Assembly (NCBI GenBank): GCA_963790095.1
Contig: CAWBNO010000029.1
Location: forward strand, 62,001 to 126,000
Direction: 5' to 3'
Origin: JAAXQD01 sp963790095
GTDB taxonomy: Bacteria; Desulfobacterota; Desulfobacteria; Desulfobacterales; UBA11574
DNA: 64,000 bases
Position numbers and translations under genes: made by a program. The notes beneath the pieces are model-generated. The model made no database searches. It was not told where the DNA came from and saw nothing but the letters and a program-made list of their open reading frames with translations. Of this stretch, positions 34,704-44,041 are shown piece by piece; the stretch's first letter is position 1, and each line of letters starts with the position of its first letter.

Positions 34704-36614
34704 ATGCCCTTCTATCGAAAAAAATACGACATCATTGTCGTGGGTGCAGGACATGCAGGATGCGAGGCGGCTCTGGCCGCCGCCAGAATGGGTTGCAGCG
34801 TGCTGATTATGGCCATCGATCTGGACAAAGTGGCTGCCATGCCATGCAGTCCCTCCATAGGCGGTATGGCAAAAGGACAACTGGTCAAGGAGATCGACGC
34901 CCTGGGCGGTGAAATGGCAAAAATCACGGATAAAACCGCCATACAGTATCGAACCCTAAACACCAAAAAGGGCCCTGCGGTCCATTCTTCCAGAACGCAA
35001 AACGACAAGATCCGTTATCATATGGCCATGAAGGCCGTCCTGGAAAAACAGCCGAACCTCGATCTTAAACAGGCCATGGTGGATCGGCTGGTAATGGAAA
35101 ACGGCTGCGTGGTGGGTGTGGAGGATCAAACCGGTTTCGGGTACCCGGCGGATGCTGTAGTTCTGGCCACCGGAACATTTTTAAGCGGCCTGGTTCATAT
35201 CGGCTTTAATTCTTTCAAAGCCGGGAGAGCCGGCGAATTCGCATCCTATGGCCTCCCAGTCCATCTGAAAGACCTTGGGTTCGAGCTTGGAAGAATGAAG
35301 ACCGGCACACCCCCCAGACTGAAAAAATCGAGTATCGATTTTAACGCTTTTGTCGAGCATGGCGCCGAAGAAAATCCAATACCGTTTTCGTTTTTCACCG
35401 AAAAGATTGTCATGCCGCAACTTCCCAGCTATATCGGACATACCAGCAAACAAAGCCATGAGATTGTGAAAAAAAATCTTAAACTTTCTGCGCTGTATAG
35501 CGGTATGATAAAAGGGATTTCGGCCCGCTACTGTCCTTCATTTGAAGACAAGGTCGTCAGGTTTCCCCATAAGGAAACCCACCAGATAATCCTGGAGCCC
35601 GAAGGTATCGATACCGATGAAATTTATGCCAGCGGCCTTGGTAACAGCCTGCCCATGGAAATACAGATTCAGTTCGTCAGATCCGTCAAGGGTCTGGAAT
35701 CGGCCGAAATCATGCGGCCGGCGTATGCCATCGAGTACGATTATGTTAATCCTGTCAACCTTAAGCCGACCCTGGAAACAAAACGGATTTCAGGCCTTTT
35801 TTTGGCCGGCCAGATTAACGGAACATCGGGCTATGAAGAGGCTGCCGCCCAGGGGATGTGGTCCGGGATCAATGCCGCCTGCAAAATCCAGAAAAGGCCG
35901 CCGTTTATTCTCGACCGATCCCAGGCGTACATGGCGGTTATGGTCGATGATCTGGTTACACGGGGCACCCGGGAACCTTACCGCATGTTTACCTCCCGGG
36001 CTGAATACCGGCTCATGTTGCGGGAGGATAATGCAGATTTGAGATTGATGGAGATGGGACATGAACTCGGCCTCATCGACGATGACACCTTAAAAGATGT
36101 GAAAGAGCGAAAACAACAGATCGCCCATGAGGTTAAAAGGATTAAGTCCATTGTCATAAAACCGGACAAAATTACCAACGATTATTTGCTCGGCAAAGGC
36201 ACACCGCCCATAAACAACGGCGTTTACCTTGATCAGCTTCTGAAAAGAGCCGAACTCGACTACACGGCGGTCAATGCCCTGGCCGGGAGTTCAAACCACC
36301 TCAAGGGAAAAGTCGCCAAACAGGTGGAAATAGAAATCAAATACGAAGGGTATATTAAACGGCAGCTAAAGGAAATCGACAAGTTCAAGAATCTGGAGCA
36401 GATGAAAATACCCCAAGATTTCGATTTTAGCCAGGTTCACGGCCTTTCCAATGAACTCAAAGAAAAGCTTTCTACGGTAATGCCGTCGTCCCTGGGCCAG
36501 GCATCCCGAATAGATGGCATAACCCCCGCCGGACTTTCCGTGATAATGATCGCCATCAAAGCTGCTGAAAAACAAGGGGCAAAAACCGATAACCAGCCAT
36601 CGAATGATCCTTGA
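34704..36614 (+). CDS. mnmG: tRNA uridine-5-carboxymethylaminomethyl modification enzyme MnmG (GidA)
   Basis: 636 aa. FAD-binding IIVVGAGHAGCEAALAAARMG; the family signature SPSIGGMAKGQLVKEIDALGG; KMKTGTPPRL-like RMKTGTPPRLKKSSID; ISARYCPSFEDKVVRF; LFLAGQINGTSGYEEAAAQG; and the helical C-terminal tRNA/MnmE-binding domain ending TPAGLSVIMIAIK. With MnmE it modifies wobble U34. Start ATG 34704 without a strong site. Complete. Confidence 0.96.
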   Translation: MPFYRKKYDIIVVGAGHAGCEAALAAARMGCSVLIMAIDLDKVAAMPCSPSIGGMAKGQLVKEIDALGGEMAKITDKTAIQYRTLNTKKGPAVHSSRTQNDKIRYHMAMKAVLEKQPNLDLKQAMVDRLVMENGCVVGVEDQTGFGYPADAVVLATGTFLSGLVHIGFNSFKAGRAGEFASYGLPVHLKDLGFELGRMKTGTPPRLKKSSIDFNAFVEHGAEENPIPFSFFTEKIVMPQLPSYIGHTSKQSHEIVKKNLKLSALYSGMIKGISARYCPSFEDKVVRFPHKETHQIILEPEGIDTDEIYASGLGNSLPMEIQIQFVRSVKGLESAEIMRPAYAIEYDYVNPVNLKPTLETKRISGLFLAGQINGTSGYEEAAAQGMWSGINAACKIQKRPPFILDRSQAYMAVMVDDLVTRGTREPYRMFTSRAEYRLMLREDNADLRLMEMGHELGLIDDDTLKDVKERKQQIAHEVKRIKSIVIKPDKITNDYLLGKGTPPINNGVYLDQLLKRAELDYTAVNALAGSSNHLKGKVAKQVEIEIKYEGYIKRQLKEIDKFKNLEQMKIPQDFDFSQVHGLSNELKEKLSTVMPSSLGQASRIDGITPAGLSVIMIAIKAAEKQGAKTDNQPSNDP

Positions 36615-36748
36615 CAGAAAAAAACTTTTAACTTATTTTCATTATTAGAATTTTTCCTGTTTACCCGAAACCTTTTGGGGCTGATATCTGCGGGTTGAAT
36701 TTACAGATAAAACGATAAGTTAGGGCAAGACCACGAGGTAACGAGGAA

Positions 36749-37663
36749 ATGGCGGAAACAGATTATTATAAAATACTCGGCGTAAATAAAAATGCGTCTA
36801 AAAACGATATTAAGAAAGCGTATCGGAAGCTCGCCATGAAATATCATCCTGATCATACAAAGGGAGATAAAAGCGCCGAGGAAATGTTTAAAAAAATTAG
36901 TGAAGCGTATGCTGTTTTAAGTGATGCGGAAAAACGCAAACAGTACGACACCTTCGGTTCAGCCGGATTCCAGCAACGCTATTCCCAGGAAGACATTTTC
37001 AGGGGGTTTGATTTTGACACCATATTAAACGAATTATTCGGCGGATCAGGTCGTGCCGGCAGTGGTGGCAGTGGAATGCGCTTCTCTTTTGGCGGAGGGA
37101 GCCCCTTTGGCGGTTATCAACAGAAGCAACAGGCACCGCCCAAAGGATCTGATCTGGTATATGAACTCCCTTTGACACTAAAGGAAGCCGCCACAGGAAC
37201 CAAAAAGACCGTATCTTTTCAACATCAAGGTCGCAGTGAGAAAATTACCGTAAAGATTCCAAAAGGAATGATATCCGGGAAAAAACTTCGTATTTCCGGA
37301 AAGGGCGAGCCAAGCCCTTACGGCGGCCCTTCAGGAGACCTTTACATCAAGGCCAAAGTGCTCAGCGACCCGGTTTATGATGTTAAGGGCCATGACCTTT
37401 ACATAAACAGAGATATCAAAATTAGCGAGGCCATTCTGGGTACGAATATCTCTGTTCCAACAATGGACGGCAAGACACTGAGTTTAAAAATGCCACCTGG
37501 ATCCAAACACAAAACCAAGATGCGACTGCCCGGACACGGCCTCCCCCATATGGACGGTAAGGGTCAAGGGGATCTTTATGTCCGCATTCATGTCCATATG
37601 CCCAAAGAATTATCTAAAAAACAAAAAGATCTGATCGACCAGTTGGCGGAAACAGGCTTGTAA
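36749..37663 (+). CDS. DnaJ-class co-chaperone (CbpA-like)
   Basis: 304 aa. J-domain at residues 4-70 with HPD at 33-35; G-rich linker (GSGRAGSGGSGMRFSFGGGS); two complete C-terminal domains, the first with the KIPKGMISGKKLRISGKGEPS stretch split by PSPYGGPSGDLYIK, the second VPTMDGKTLSLKMPPGSK. No zinc fingers, so class B. Stimulates DnaK and binds unfolded substrates. The RBS ACGAGG precedes ATG 36749. Shares YSQEDIF with the shorter paralogue at 25.8 kb, which suggests an old duplication. Confidence 0.9.
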   Translation: MAETDYYKILGVNKNASKNDIKKAYRKLAMKYHPDHTKGDKSAEEMFKKISEAYAVLSDAEKRKQYDTFGSAGFQQRYSQEDIFRGFDFDTILNELFGGSGRAGSGGSGMRFSFGGGSPFGGYQQKQQAPPKGSDLVYELPLTLKEAATGTKKTVSFQHQGRSEKITVKIPKGMISGKKLRISGKGEPSPYGGPSGDLYIKAKVLSDPVYDVKGHDLYINRDIKISEAILGTNISVPTMDGKTLSLKMPPGSKHKTKMRLPGHGLPHMDGKGQGDLYVRIHVHMPKELSKKQKDLIDQLAETGL

Positions 37664-37768
37664 CACATTAAATTTATTGACAAGAAATTTTGTCCCCTGT
37701 ACCTTTATTTTTAAATGGACAAACCGATTTTTTAAAAATATCACGGCGCGACTTAATCGTTTTTAATA

Positions 37769-38287
37769 ATGGCTGAACTTATACCCGTCCTCACCCAAAA
37801 TGACATCGACACCTTGGTCGCGGAGATGGCACGCAGGATCTCTTCGGACTTTCAAGATCATGATCTTGTTCTCATCGGTGTTTTAAAAGGTGCGTTTGTC
37901 TTTATTTCCGATCTGGTGAGGCATCTCAGTATTCCAGTCAAAATCGATTTCATCCGCGTCTTGAGTTACGGTTCAGGCGTTTCATCTTCAAGGAACATTC
38001 AATTAACCAAGGATATTGAAACCGATATAAAAAATAAAGATGTACTCATCGTTGAAGACATTGTGGATACAGGGTTGACCTTAAAATATCTCATGGATTA
38101 TTTGAAAACGTATCAACCAAAAACGGTCAAGGTTTGCACCCTGTTAGACAAACACGAGCGTCGCGAAGTAGATGTTGAAATCGATTATATCGGCCACACC
38201 GTGACCGAAGGGTTCCTTGTGGGATACGGACTCGACTACGATGAAGACTTTAGATATTTACCGGGAGTTTTTCACTTTCAATTATAA
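37769..38287 (+). CDS. hpt: Hypoxanthine phosphoribosyltransferase
   Basis: 172 aa. Purine salvage: hypoxanthine (or guanine) + PRPP to IMP/GMP. PRPP-binding loop VLIVEDIVDTGLTLKYL; LIGVLKGAFVFISDLVRH; DFIRVLSYGSG; KVCTLLDKHERR; GYGLDYDEDFRYLPGVF. Canonical HGPRT. Start ATG 37769. The Zn-ribbon/DUF3426 gene follows 15 bp later, so probably one operon. Confidence 0.95.
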   Translation: MAELIPVLTQNDIDTLVAEMARRISSDFQDHDLVLIGVLKGAFVFISDLVRHLSIPVKIDFIRVLSYGSGVSSSRNIQLTKDIETDIKNKDVLIVEDIVDTGLTLKYLMDYLKTYQPKTVKVCTLLDKHERREVDVEIDYIGHTVTEGFLVGYGLDYDEDFRYLPGVFHFQL

Positions 38288-38302
38288 CCACTGGGGTTTA
38301 TC

Positions 38303-39979
38303 ATGATTATTACCTGCCAAGAATGTAGTTCAAGTTTTAATTTGGATGAAAACCTTTTAAAACCAACAGGTTCAAAGGTTCGATGCTCAAAATGCCACCA
38401 AGTATTTGTGGCATATCCACACACGCCGCCTGAAAAACCTGAAACCCCTCCTGAAATACTGCCGGATATTGATGACATACCCGCGACAAAGGACGTCCCG
38501 GGTCCAGATGAACTCGATTTGTCAGACATGGACGCGTTGTTTGACGAAGAAAAAGATTCAGAGATCGAAGACATCACCGATGAAGACTTTGAAGACCTTG
38601 ACCTGGATTTAGACCTGGAATTGGAGCCCGATGCCGATACGCCGATCCAAGAGACATCCCCCGGCGTCGGGGTGGATGAACCCGATGAATTCGACCTGTC
38701 GGACATGGAAAAGTTTTTTGACGAGGAAAAAATTCCCGAAGATGAAGATATGCCCCATGAAGACTTTGAAGATCTCGACCTGGATTTAGAGCTTGAAACA
38801 GATATCTCCACTGAGGATACGGCGGCAGAAGAGAAACCGGATGAATTCGACCTGTCGGAGGTGGATAAGTTTTTTGCCGAAGAAAAAGCCTTGGAAACGG
38901 AAGATCTTGGGGACCCGGACCTGGATTTAGAGCTGGATTTGGAACCCGAAGCCGATACATTGCCCGGGGAGACGGCTCAGAAAGACGAGCCGGATGAACC
39001 CGATGAGCTCGATCTGTCGGATATCGAAGAAATTTTGGACTTAGAAGAACCGGAAGCTGAAGAGAAACACTTACCCAGCGATGTGTTACTGGAGCTGGAT
39101 ATGGAGACGGAACCCGAGCTTGAAAAGGTTTCCGAAGGTTTGGAATCCGATGACCTCGAAGAAATTGATCTGTTGGATATCGAGAAAATGCTCGAAATTG
39201 AACCGACGCCGGACACCCCGGCGGACGTTCAACCCGAGGATCTCGTTCTTGAATCCGATCTGGAGGAGGAATTGGATGATCTTGTACTGCCCAAGGATTT
39301 TCCAGAGGTCGACGCCGATGAACCCGATAAAATCACCGAACCTGACGAATTTGAATTCCAAGATGCGGACGGGGAAGACCTGTTAGACGAGGAAATTTCC
39401 GAAATCCAACCTGCACTGGATCCCACAGGGGGGGCCGCCAAAAAACGGATCAGCAAACCGATCTTTGCCTTGCTGATCATTGCATTATTGGCAGGTGGGC
39501 TTTACGGCACCTATGTTTTGCTCGATTACATGAAAATTGAGATTCCTTTTTTCAGCGATTATCTCAAACCCAAAGCTTCGGATCCAGCCGGAAATCTCAA
39601 GATAGAAACATTAGATATCGACAGCAAATTTGTGACAAGTCCAAAAGCAGGAAAACTGTTTGTAATAACCGGCCGGATTAAAAATGGATATTCATCTTCC
39701 CGCCAGGCTGTAAGAATCAAAGGAAAGCTCTATACAAAAGGGAAAACCCTTGCAAAAACAGAAACATTTTTCTGTGGCAATGTTCTATCAGATATGGAAC
39801 TTTCCAATATGGAGTTTGCCGCCATAAAAAAACGGCTGTCCAATAGCCTGGGCGACAACAAATCGAATACCGGCATTAAGCCGGGGCAAGAACTCCCCTT
39901 TATGATTGTATTTTCCGACCTTCCCGGGGACCTGGAAGAATTCGCAATTGAAGTGGTGGGATCCATTTCAGAAGAATAG
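38303..39979 (+). CDS. Zinc-ribbon, acidic-repeat, single-pass membrane protein with DUF3426
   Basis: 558 aa. Residues 1-40: MJ0042-type zinc ribbon, C5/C8 and C28/C31 (ITCQECSSSF, VRCSKCHQVF). Residues ~45-370: a highly acidic region with repeats of P-D-E-x-D-L-S-D-x-x-x-F-F-D-E-E (near 67, 128, 174 and further degenerate units) alternating with D-L-D-L-E-L runs. Residues ~385-410: one membrane helix (PIFALLIIALLAGGLYG). Residues ~430-555: DUF3426 (NLKIETLDI, LFVITGRIKNGY, GQELPFMIVFSDLP). Such proteins are conserved in Deltaproteobacteria; function unknown. RBS GGGG at 38292. Confidence 0.85.
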   Translation: MIITCQECSSSFNLDENLLKPTGSKVRCSKCHQVFVAYPHTPPEKPETPPEILPDIDDIPATKDVPGPDELDLSDMDALFDEEKDSEIEDITDEDFEDLDLDLDLELEPDADTPIQETSPGVGVDEPDEFDLSDMEKFFDEEKIPEDEDMPHEDFEDLDLDLELETDISTEDTAAEEKPDEFDLSEVDKFFAEEKALETEDLGDPDLDLELDLEPEADTLPGETAQKDEPDEPDELDLSDIEEILDLEEPEAEEKHLPSDVLLELDMETEPELEKVSEGLESDDLEEIDLLDIEKMLEIEPTPDTPADVQPEDLVLESDLEEELDDLVLPKDFPEVDADEPDKITEPDEFEFQDADGEDLLDEEISEIQPALDPTGGAAKKRISKPIFALLIIALLAGGLYGTYVLLDYMKIEIPFFSDYLKPKASDPAGNLKIETLDIDSKFVTSPKAGKLFVITGRIKNGYSSSRQAVRIKGKLYTKGKTLAKTETFFCGNVLSDMELSNMEFAAIKKRLSNSLGDNKSNTGIKPGQELPFMIVFSDLPGDLEEFAIEVVGSISEE

Positions 39980-40077
39980 AAACATATTGAAGTTTTTGGC
40001 TTGACTAACCCCATTATTTTATAATAATAGAAACGGTTTTAAAATCGTTAAACCGACTCCCGCTTAAAATTTACTTT

Positions 40078-40154
40078 GGCGATGTAGCTCAGATGGTTAG
40101 AGCATACGGCTCATATCCGTAGTGTCCGGGGTTCAATTCCCTGCATCGCCACCA
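40078..40154 (+). tRNA. tRNA-Met (CAT anticodon), elongator type
   Basis: Full cloverleaf: acceptor GGCGATG/CATCGCC, D-arm GCTCAGATGGTTAGAGC, anticodon stem TACGG/CCGTA with loop CTCATAT (anticodon CAT at 40112-40114), T-arm CGGGGTTCAATTCCCTG, and encoded CCA (40152-40154). No initiator-type GGG/CCC in the anticodon stem, so elongator Met or, if lysidinylated, Ile2. A TTGGCT-18-TATAAT pair (39996-40025) may be its promoter. Confidence 0.95.
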
Positions 40155-40161
40155 ATAAAAT

Positions 40162-40195
40162 AAAACCTGCTATTTTTACAGCAGGTTTTCTTATT
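40162..40195 (+). terminator. Intrinsic terminator after tRNA-Met
   Basis: AAACCTGCT (40163-40171) and AGCAGGTTT (40180-40188) form a 9-bp stem, followed by TTCTTATT. Confidence 0.8.
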
Positions 40196-40673
40196 CTGAA
40201 GCTTCCCTAAATGCCGTTATTAAACTCGGGGCACATCGAATATTTGGCATATAAATGCAGATGGCCGAAGAATAAGATGCACGAACATCCGAGAAGCTTC
40301 ATAAAAGCCAGATCAAACTCTTTTTTTAGTGTAACCTTTGGAGGAGATGAACCGTCACGTGGTTAAATTCATGGTGTTGAAGCTGATCGACATTTAGTTT
40401 TTTCCAATTAATAAACATTTCATAAAATATGTCCATAAGATAAAAGGTTCATTTTTATAGGACAAAACCCCAGCCCATAGGGATTGCTCCCTGCCCAGTC
40501 CCACCCAAAGCATTTCATCCCACACATTTTAATTTTAACAGACTGGAATTTATAAAAAAATCTGATCGGAAAAACGCCGGTGGTACGTTTTCGGAGTTGC
40601 AGCAAGTTACGGTTATCCCCGGGCGTCCCTTGAAAATATCAGAAGGCCCCGCTTGTTTTCAGCGTTTTATCGC

Positions 40674-40700
40674 TTGAAAAGATGGTGAAAGTTGTATAAT
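40674..40700 (+). promoter_or_regulatory. Candidate promoter of the DUF1992 gene
   Basis: TTGAAA (40674-40679) and TATAAT (40695-40700) with a 15-bp spacer (17 if TAATAA is the -10), 75 bp before the gene. The rest of the 580-bp gap 40196-40774 holds no gene or repeat I can support; a GGAGGAGATGAAC at ~40340 starts only a 16-codon frame. Confidence 0.4.
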
Positions 40701-40774
40701 AACATTTAGTGGAATAAAAGCTGTAGTTGATGCAGCCAAATCACACGCCTGTGTAAAAAAAACAGCGATCAGCG

Positions 40775-41158
40775 ATGATACACGGTTTTGAAAAAATTGT
40801 TGAAGAGCGTATTCGAAAGGCTCAAAAAAGGGGCGATTTCGAAAATCTGACCGGCTCCGGCAAACCCTTGACCTTTCGGAATGATTGTTTGGTCCCGGAA
40901 GACCTGCGCCTGGCCTATAAAATACTCAAAAATGCCGACTTTATTCCCCCGGAAATGGAGTTGAAAAATCAGATTAAACAGACCGAAGACCTATTGGCCG
41001 GTATGGAAGAAACGTCTGAAAAATATCGTTTATTAAAAAAATTGAACTTTTTGATCTTGAAATTGAATTCAATGCGAGACACATCCGTTGCCTTTGAAGT
41101 GCCCCAACATTACATGGGAAAACTGACCGAACGATTCGAGAATTCAAAAAATCAATAA
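40775..41158 (+). CDS. DUF1992 (DnaJ-homologue subfamily C member 28-like) protein
   Basis: 127 aa. Family core at the N-terminus: FEKIVEERIRKAQKRGDFENLTGSGKPL, then PEDLRLAYKILKNADFIPPEME, and a helical KLNFLILKLN tail. Length and sequence are typical of YhdN-like proteins, small helical cytoplasmic proteins of unknown role found in many bacteria. Start ATG 40775 has no good site (AGCGATG). A small membrane protein gene follows 22 bp after it. Confidence 0.88.
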   Translation: MIHGFEKIVEERIRKAQKRGDFENLTGSGKPLTFRNDCLVPEDLRLAYKILKNADFIPPEMELKNQIKQTEDLLAGMEETSEKYRLLKKLNFLILKLNSMRDTSVAFEVPQHYMGKLTERFENSKNQ

Positions 41159-41180
41159 AACAATGGGCTAAGTTCCAATC

Positions 41181-41669
41181 ATGGTATTCAAGCAAAAAGA
41201 AAAAGAGAGCAGGCATTTTAAAAGTGTTCTCATGGCCTATTTTATCCTTCTCCTCCATGTTTTTTTGGTGGCGGGTTTGGTCATCATGGTCATTTTTTTT
41301 CGGGGCATCATAAATTATATGATGTGGATTTTTTTCGGGGGTTCAATCGCCATCATTGCTTCGGGCTTTCATTTTTACAAACGTATGAAAATGGAAGGAA
41401 AGACACTCAAGGAAATACTCAGCGCCCATCGCTATAGCGGAAGAACGGTTGAGATCAGTTTTCTGGGTGGACTGGCTTCATTAAAAATCGACGGGACAAA
41501 GAACAATCTGCCTGCACTGGGCAGCAGTTCATCCGGCAATGTCAAACAACTCGAAGACCCGGAATCGATTCGCTATAGAGAGTTTTCCGAACTTGTCCGT
41601 CTGCTTGAAAACGACCTTATTACCCTTGAAGAATATAACAGATTCAAGGAACGGCTTTTTAAGTCATAG
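41181..41669 (+). CDS. Two-helix membrane protein with SHOCT-like C-terminus
   Basis: 162 aa. Two membrane segments (ILLLHVFLVAGLVIMVIFF and MWIFFGGSIAIIASGFHFY). A cytoplasmic central part, GGLASLKIDGTK, follows, and the C-terminus RLLENDLITLEEYNRFKERLF resembles the SHOCT short helical domain (oligomerisation or binding). Function unknown. Probably cotranscribed with the DUF1992 gene. Start ATG 41181; no strong site. Confidence 0.75.
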   Translation: MVFKQKEKESRHFKSVLMAYFILLLHVFLVAGLVIMVIFFRGIINYMMWIFFGGSIAIIASGFHFYKRMKMEGKTLKEILSAHRYSGRTVEISFLGGLASLKIDGTKNNLPALGSSSSGNVKQLEDPESIRYREFSELVRLLENDLITLEEYNRFKERLFKS

Positions 41670-41795
41670 AAAATGGACCGTTTCAGGGGGTGAGATTCCT
41701 CGTGTAACGATATCTGCCCGCTCGTGCCTCCCATGGCAGGCGGGTAGACGGAGTGGCTTCGTCATTTCAACTTTGCTCAGACCGAAAGGCAACCC

Positions 41796-42740
41796 ATGAA
41801 AAAACTAACCATTGCGCTTCTCTCTGGCGGGATATCCTCCGAACGTGAAGTCTCCATCGCCAGCGGAAACCAGGTCTATGAGGCACTGGATCACGACAAG
41901 TACCATATCCTTCGGTATGATCCAAAAACCGATCTTCCGCAACTCGTTGCGGATGCGCCTAAAATTGATGCTGCACTGATAATTCTCCATGGGCCGTTTG
42001 GTGAGGACGGTACACTCCAGGGACTCCTCGACCTTTTGGATATTCCCTATCAGGGCTCGGGTGTTCTCGGGAGCGCACTGGCGATGAACAAATTGGCTTC
42101 CAAACATCTTTACGAAAAATCCGGTCTTCGGGTCCCGCCCTATAGGGTAATAAAAAAAGATGACCTTTTAGATTCGGAAGCATGTGCCGAACAGTTGGGT
42201 CTGCCCCTGGTTGTAAAACCGGTGGCCAGTGGTTCGAGTGTGGGAATCTCCCTGGTTAAATCCACGAAATCCTTAGAGGATGCGGTGAATGAAGCCTTTA
42301 AAGAAGATCCGATGGTTCTGATAGAAGCCTATATCGACGGGATTGAACTTACCGGCGGTGTTATCGGCAATGAGCGTCTGGATGCGTTGCCCATCATTGA
42401 AATAATTCCTGATAAATCCTGTGATTTTTTCGATTACACGGCAAAGTATACCGCAGGTGTCACCCAGGAGATATGTCCGGCCCGGATCGACGACGTGATC
42501 ACCGAAAAAGCCCAGGAAACAGCCAAAACAGCCCATAAAGCGCTTTTTTGCAGCGGATACAGCCGAACAGACATGATTCTCAAAGATAAAGAGCTTTATG
42601 TCCTTGAAACCAACACGATTCCAGGCATGACCGCAACGAGCCTTTTGCCGCAAGCAGCCGCTGCCGCGGGCATTCCTTTTGGCCAGCTTCTGGACAGACT
42701 GATTGAGTTAAGTATCGAGGAACACGAAAGCCGCGGGTGA
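41796..42740 (+). CDS. ddl: D-alanine--D-alanine ligase
   Basis: 314 aa. ATP-grasp ligase for peptidoglycan precursor synthesis. Seen: LLSGGISSEREVSIASG (N-terminal HGG/SSER region), LHGPFGEDGTLQGLLDLLDIPYQGSG, MNKLASKHL, LVVKPVASGSSVGISLV, EAYIDGIELTGGV, YTAGVTQEICPA, and CSGYSRTDMILKD / LETNTIPGMTATSLLPQAA. All substrate and metal motifs intact. ATG 41796 preceded by GAAAGGCAACCC. The downstream ATP-grasp gene starts 5 bp after its stop. Confidence 0.96.
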   Translation: MKKLTIALLSGGISSEREVSIASGNQVYEALDHDKYHILRYDPKTDLPQLVADAPKIDAALIILHGPFGEDGTLQGLLDLLDIPYQGSGVLGSALAMNKLASKHLYEKSGLRVPPYRVIKKDDLLDSEACAEQLGLPLVVKPVASGSSVGISLVKSTKSLEDAVNEAFKEDPMVLIEAYIDGIELTGGVIGNERLDALPIIEIIPDKSCDFFDYTAKYTAGVTQEICPARIDDVITEKAQETAKTAHKALFCSGYSRTDMILKDKELYVLETNTIPGMTATSLLPQAAAAAGIPFGQLLDRLIELSIEEHESRG

Positions 42741-42744
42741 TTCA

Positions 42745-43491
42745 ATGATCGTCAGAAGCAGCAGGGAACTCAAGGACGTCTATCAAGACCTTCGTTCGGG
42801 AGATATTTTTTTAGGGACACTGGCTTACAAACATTTGAAACAGTCTGTCCTCATCGATCTTCTCGAACGGGGAATTTTATGTTTTCCATCTCCCCTTTCA
42901 CAGCTCCTGAACAACTCCAAGGCCGCACAAGCCCTCATTCTAAAAAAATGGATGTTGCCCCATACATTTGTTATTACGCGACGGGCGGATCTCATCGATA
43001 CCATAAATCTCTATAACAGACTCAAAATCGGTCCTGTGATTACAAAGGAAGACCGTATGCACTGCGGCCATGGTGTGCGAAAGTGGGATACCATTGAAGT
43101 CTTATACAGTTTCATGGCCTTGTCCGAATCTTCATATCCTTTTATAGTTCAGCCTTTTCTTGAGGGCTTCATTGACGTACGGGTTCTCATTGTCGGGGAT
43201 TACATGGAGGCATATGTCAGAAATAATCCCAATAATTTTAGGATGAACATCTCCATGGGTGGAGAAAATTATCCCTACGATCCGGACGAGAATATTGAAG
43301 GATTTTGTCATACGGCAATGGAACGCGGTAAATTCCCCTATGCCCACCTGGATATTGCGATTACAGACGACGGACCGTATTACCTTTTGGAGATTGCCTT
43401 AGACGGCGGGACCAAAGGTGCAAAGATCGATCGAAAGGACCTCGTTCAAAAGAAAAATGATTTGCTTGAAAGCCTTGCCAACATATCCTGA
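42745..43491 (+). CDS. RimK-type ATP-grasp domain protein, unknown substrate
   Basis: 248 aa. ATP-grasp-like features: LNNSKAAQALILKKWMLPHT (cf. dK..t...l), PVITKEDRMHCGHGVRKWD in the lysine/glycine-loop position, FIVQPFLEGFIDVRVLIVGD (Glu then Arg), and YAHLDIAITDDGPYYLLEIAL (metal Asp and Glu). It most resembles RimK/tetrahydromethanopterin-glutamate ligase-like proteins. It is not a second Ddl. The tight 4-bp coupling to ddl and 13 bp before purE suggests an operon; the reaction is unknown. Confidence 0.72.
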   Translation: MIVRSSRELKDVYQDLRSGDIFLGTLAYKHLKQSVLIDLLERGILCFPSPLSQLLNNSKAAQALILKKWMLPHTFVITRRADLIDTINLYNRLKIGPVITKEDRMHCGHGVRKWDTIEVLYSFMALSESSYPFIVQPFLEGFIDVRVLIVGDYMEAYVRNNPNNFRMNISMGGENYPYDPDENIEGFCHTAMERGKFPYAHLDIAITDDGPYYLLEIALDGGTKGAKIDRKDLVQKKNDLLESLANIS

Positions 43492-43504
43492 AAAGGGGGT
43501 TTAA

Positions 43505-44041
43505 TTGAAAACAGAAAAGAAGAATTTAAAACAATCCGACCGGCCGCCGGAAGTCGGGATTGTCATGGGGAGCGATTCCGATATTAAAATCATGGAAGAA
43601 GCTGCTTCGGTTTTGAAACAATTTGGAATATCCTATGAAATGACCGTTGCCTCGGCACACCGAAGCCCCAAAAGAGCAATTAAATTAGCCACTTCCGCCC
43701 ACAAGCGGGGCATCAAGGTCATTATCGCCGGCGCCGGACACGCCGCCCATCTGGCCGGGTTTATGGCGGCGCATACGTCCTTGCCCATCATAGGGGTTCC
43801 CATAGATTCCTCATGCCTTCAAGGGTTCGATGCACTCCTATCAACCGTTCAAATGCCGCCGGGGGTCCCTGTGGCAACGGTATCCATCGGAAAGCCGGGT
43901 GCAAAAAATGCAGGTATCCTTGCCGTCCAGATACTGGCACTTGCAGACCCGAACCTTACAAAAATGCTGGAAATGTATAAAAAGGAGCTTGCCAAACAAG
44001 TTGATCAAAAAGCAAAAAAGCTTAAAGATCATTCAAGTTGA
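43505..44041 (+). CDS. purE: N5-carboxyaminoimidazole ribonucleotide mutase (PurE)
   Basis: 178 aa. Purine synthesis step, N5-CAIR to CAIR. GIVMGSDSDIKIMEEA and MTVASAHRSPKRA (catalytic His), IIAGAGHAAHLAG, PIIGVPIDS, LLSTVQMPPGVPVATVSIG. Start appears to be TTG 43505, with AAGGGGG upstream; the ~15 residues before the core are a variable extension. A C-terminal Lys-rich tail overlaps the start of tsaC by ~40 bp. Confidence 0.95.
   Translation: MKTEKKNLKQSDRPPEVGIVMGSDSDIKIMEEAASVLKQFGISYEMTVASAHRSPKRAIKLATSAHKRGIKVIIAGAGHAAHLAGFMAAHTSLPIIGVPIDSSCLQGFDALLSTVQMPPGVPVATVSIGKPGAKNAGILAVQILALADPNLTKMLEMYKKELAKQVDQKAKKLKDHSS

Noticed and set aside
37677..37705. TTGACA upstream of hpt as promoter
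   Set aside because: The matching -10 (TACCTT) is poor, so the call would be speculative.
38500..39400. Repeats resembling a CRISPR or tandem DNA repeat
   Set aside because: The periodicity comes from coding repeats in an acidic protein region; units vary in length and sequence, with no spacer-like unique segments. No CRISPR array or cas gene is in the window.
40420..40605. 61-codon minus frame in the gap after tRNA-Met
   Set aside because: No ribosome site or recognisable sequence; chance frame.
41720..41752. Hairpin CTGCCCGC...GGCAGGCGGG before ddl as a terminator
   Set aside because: The pairing is partial and there is no T-run; too weak to list as a feature.
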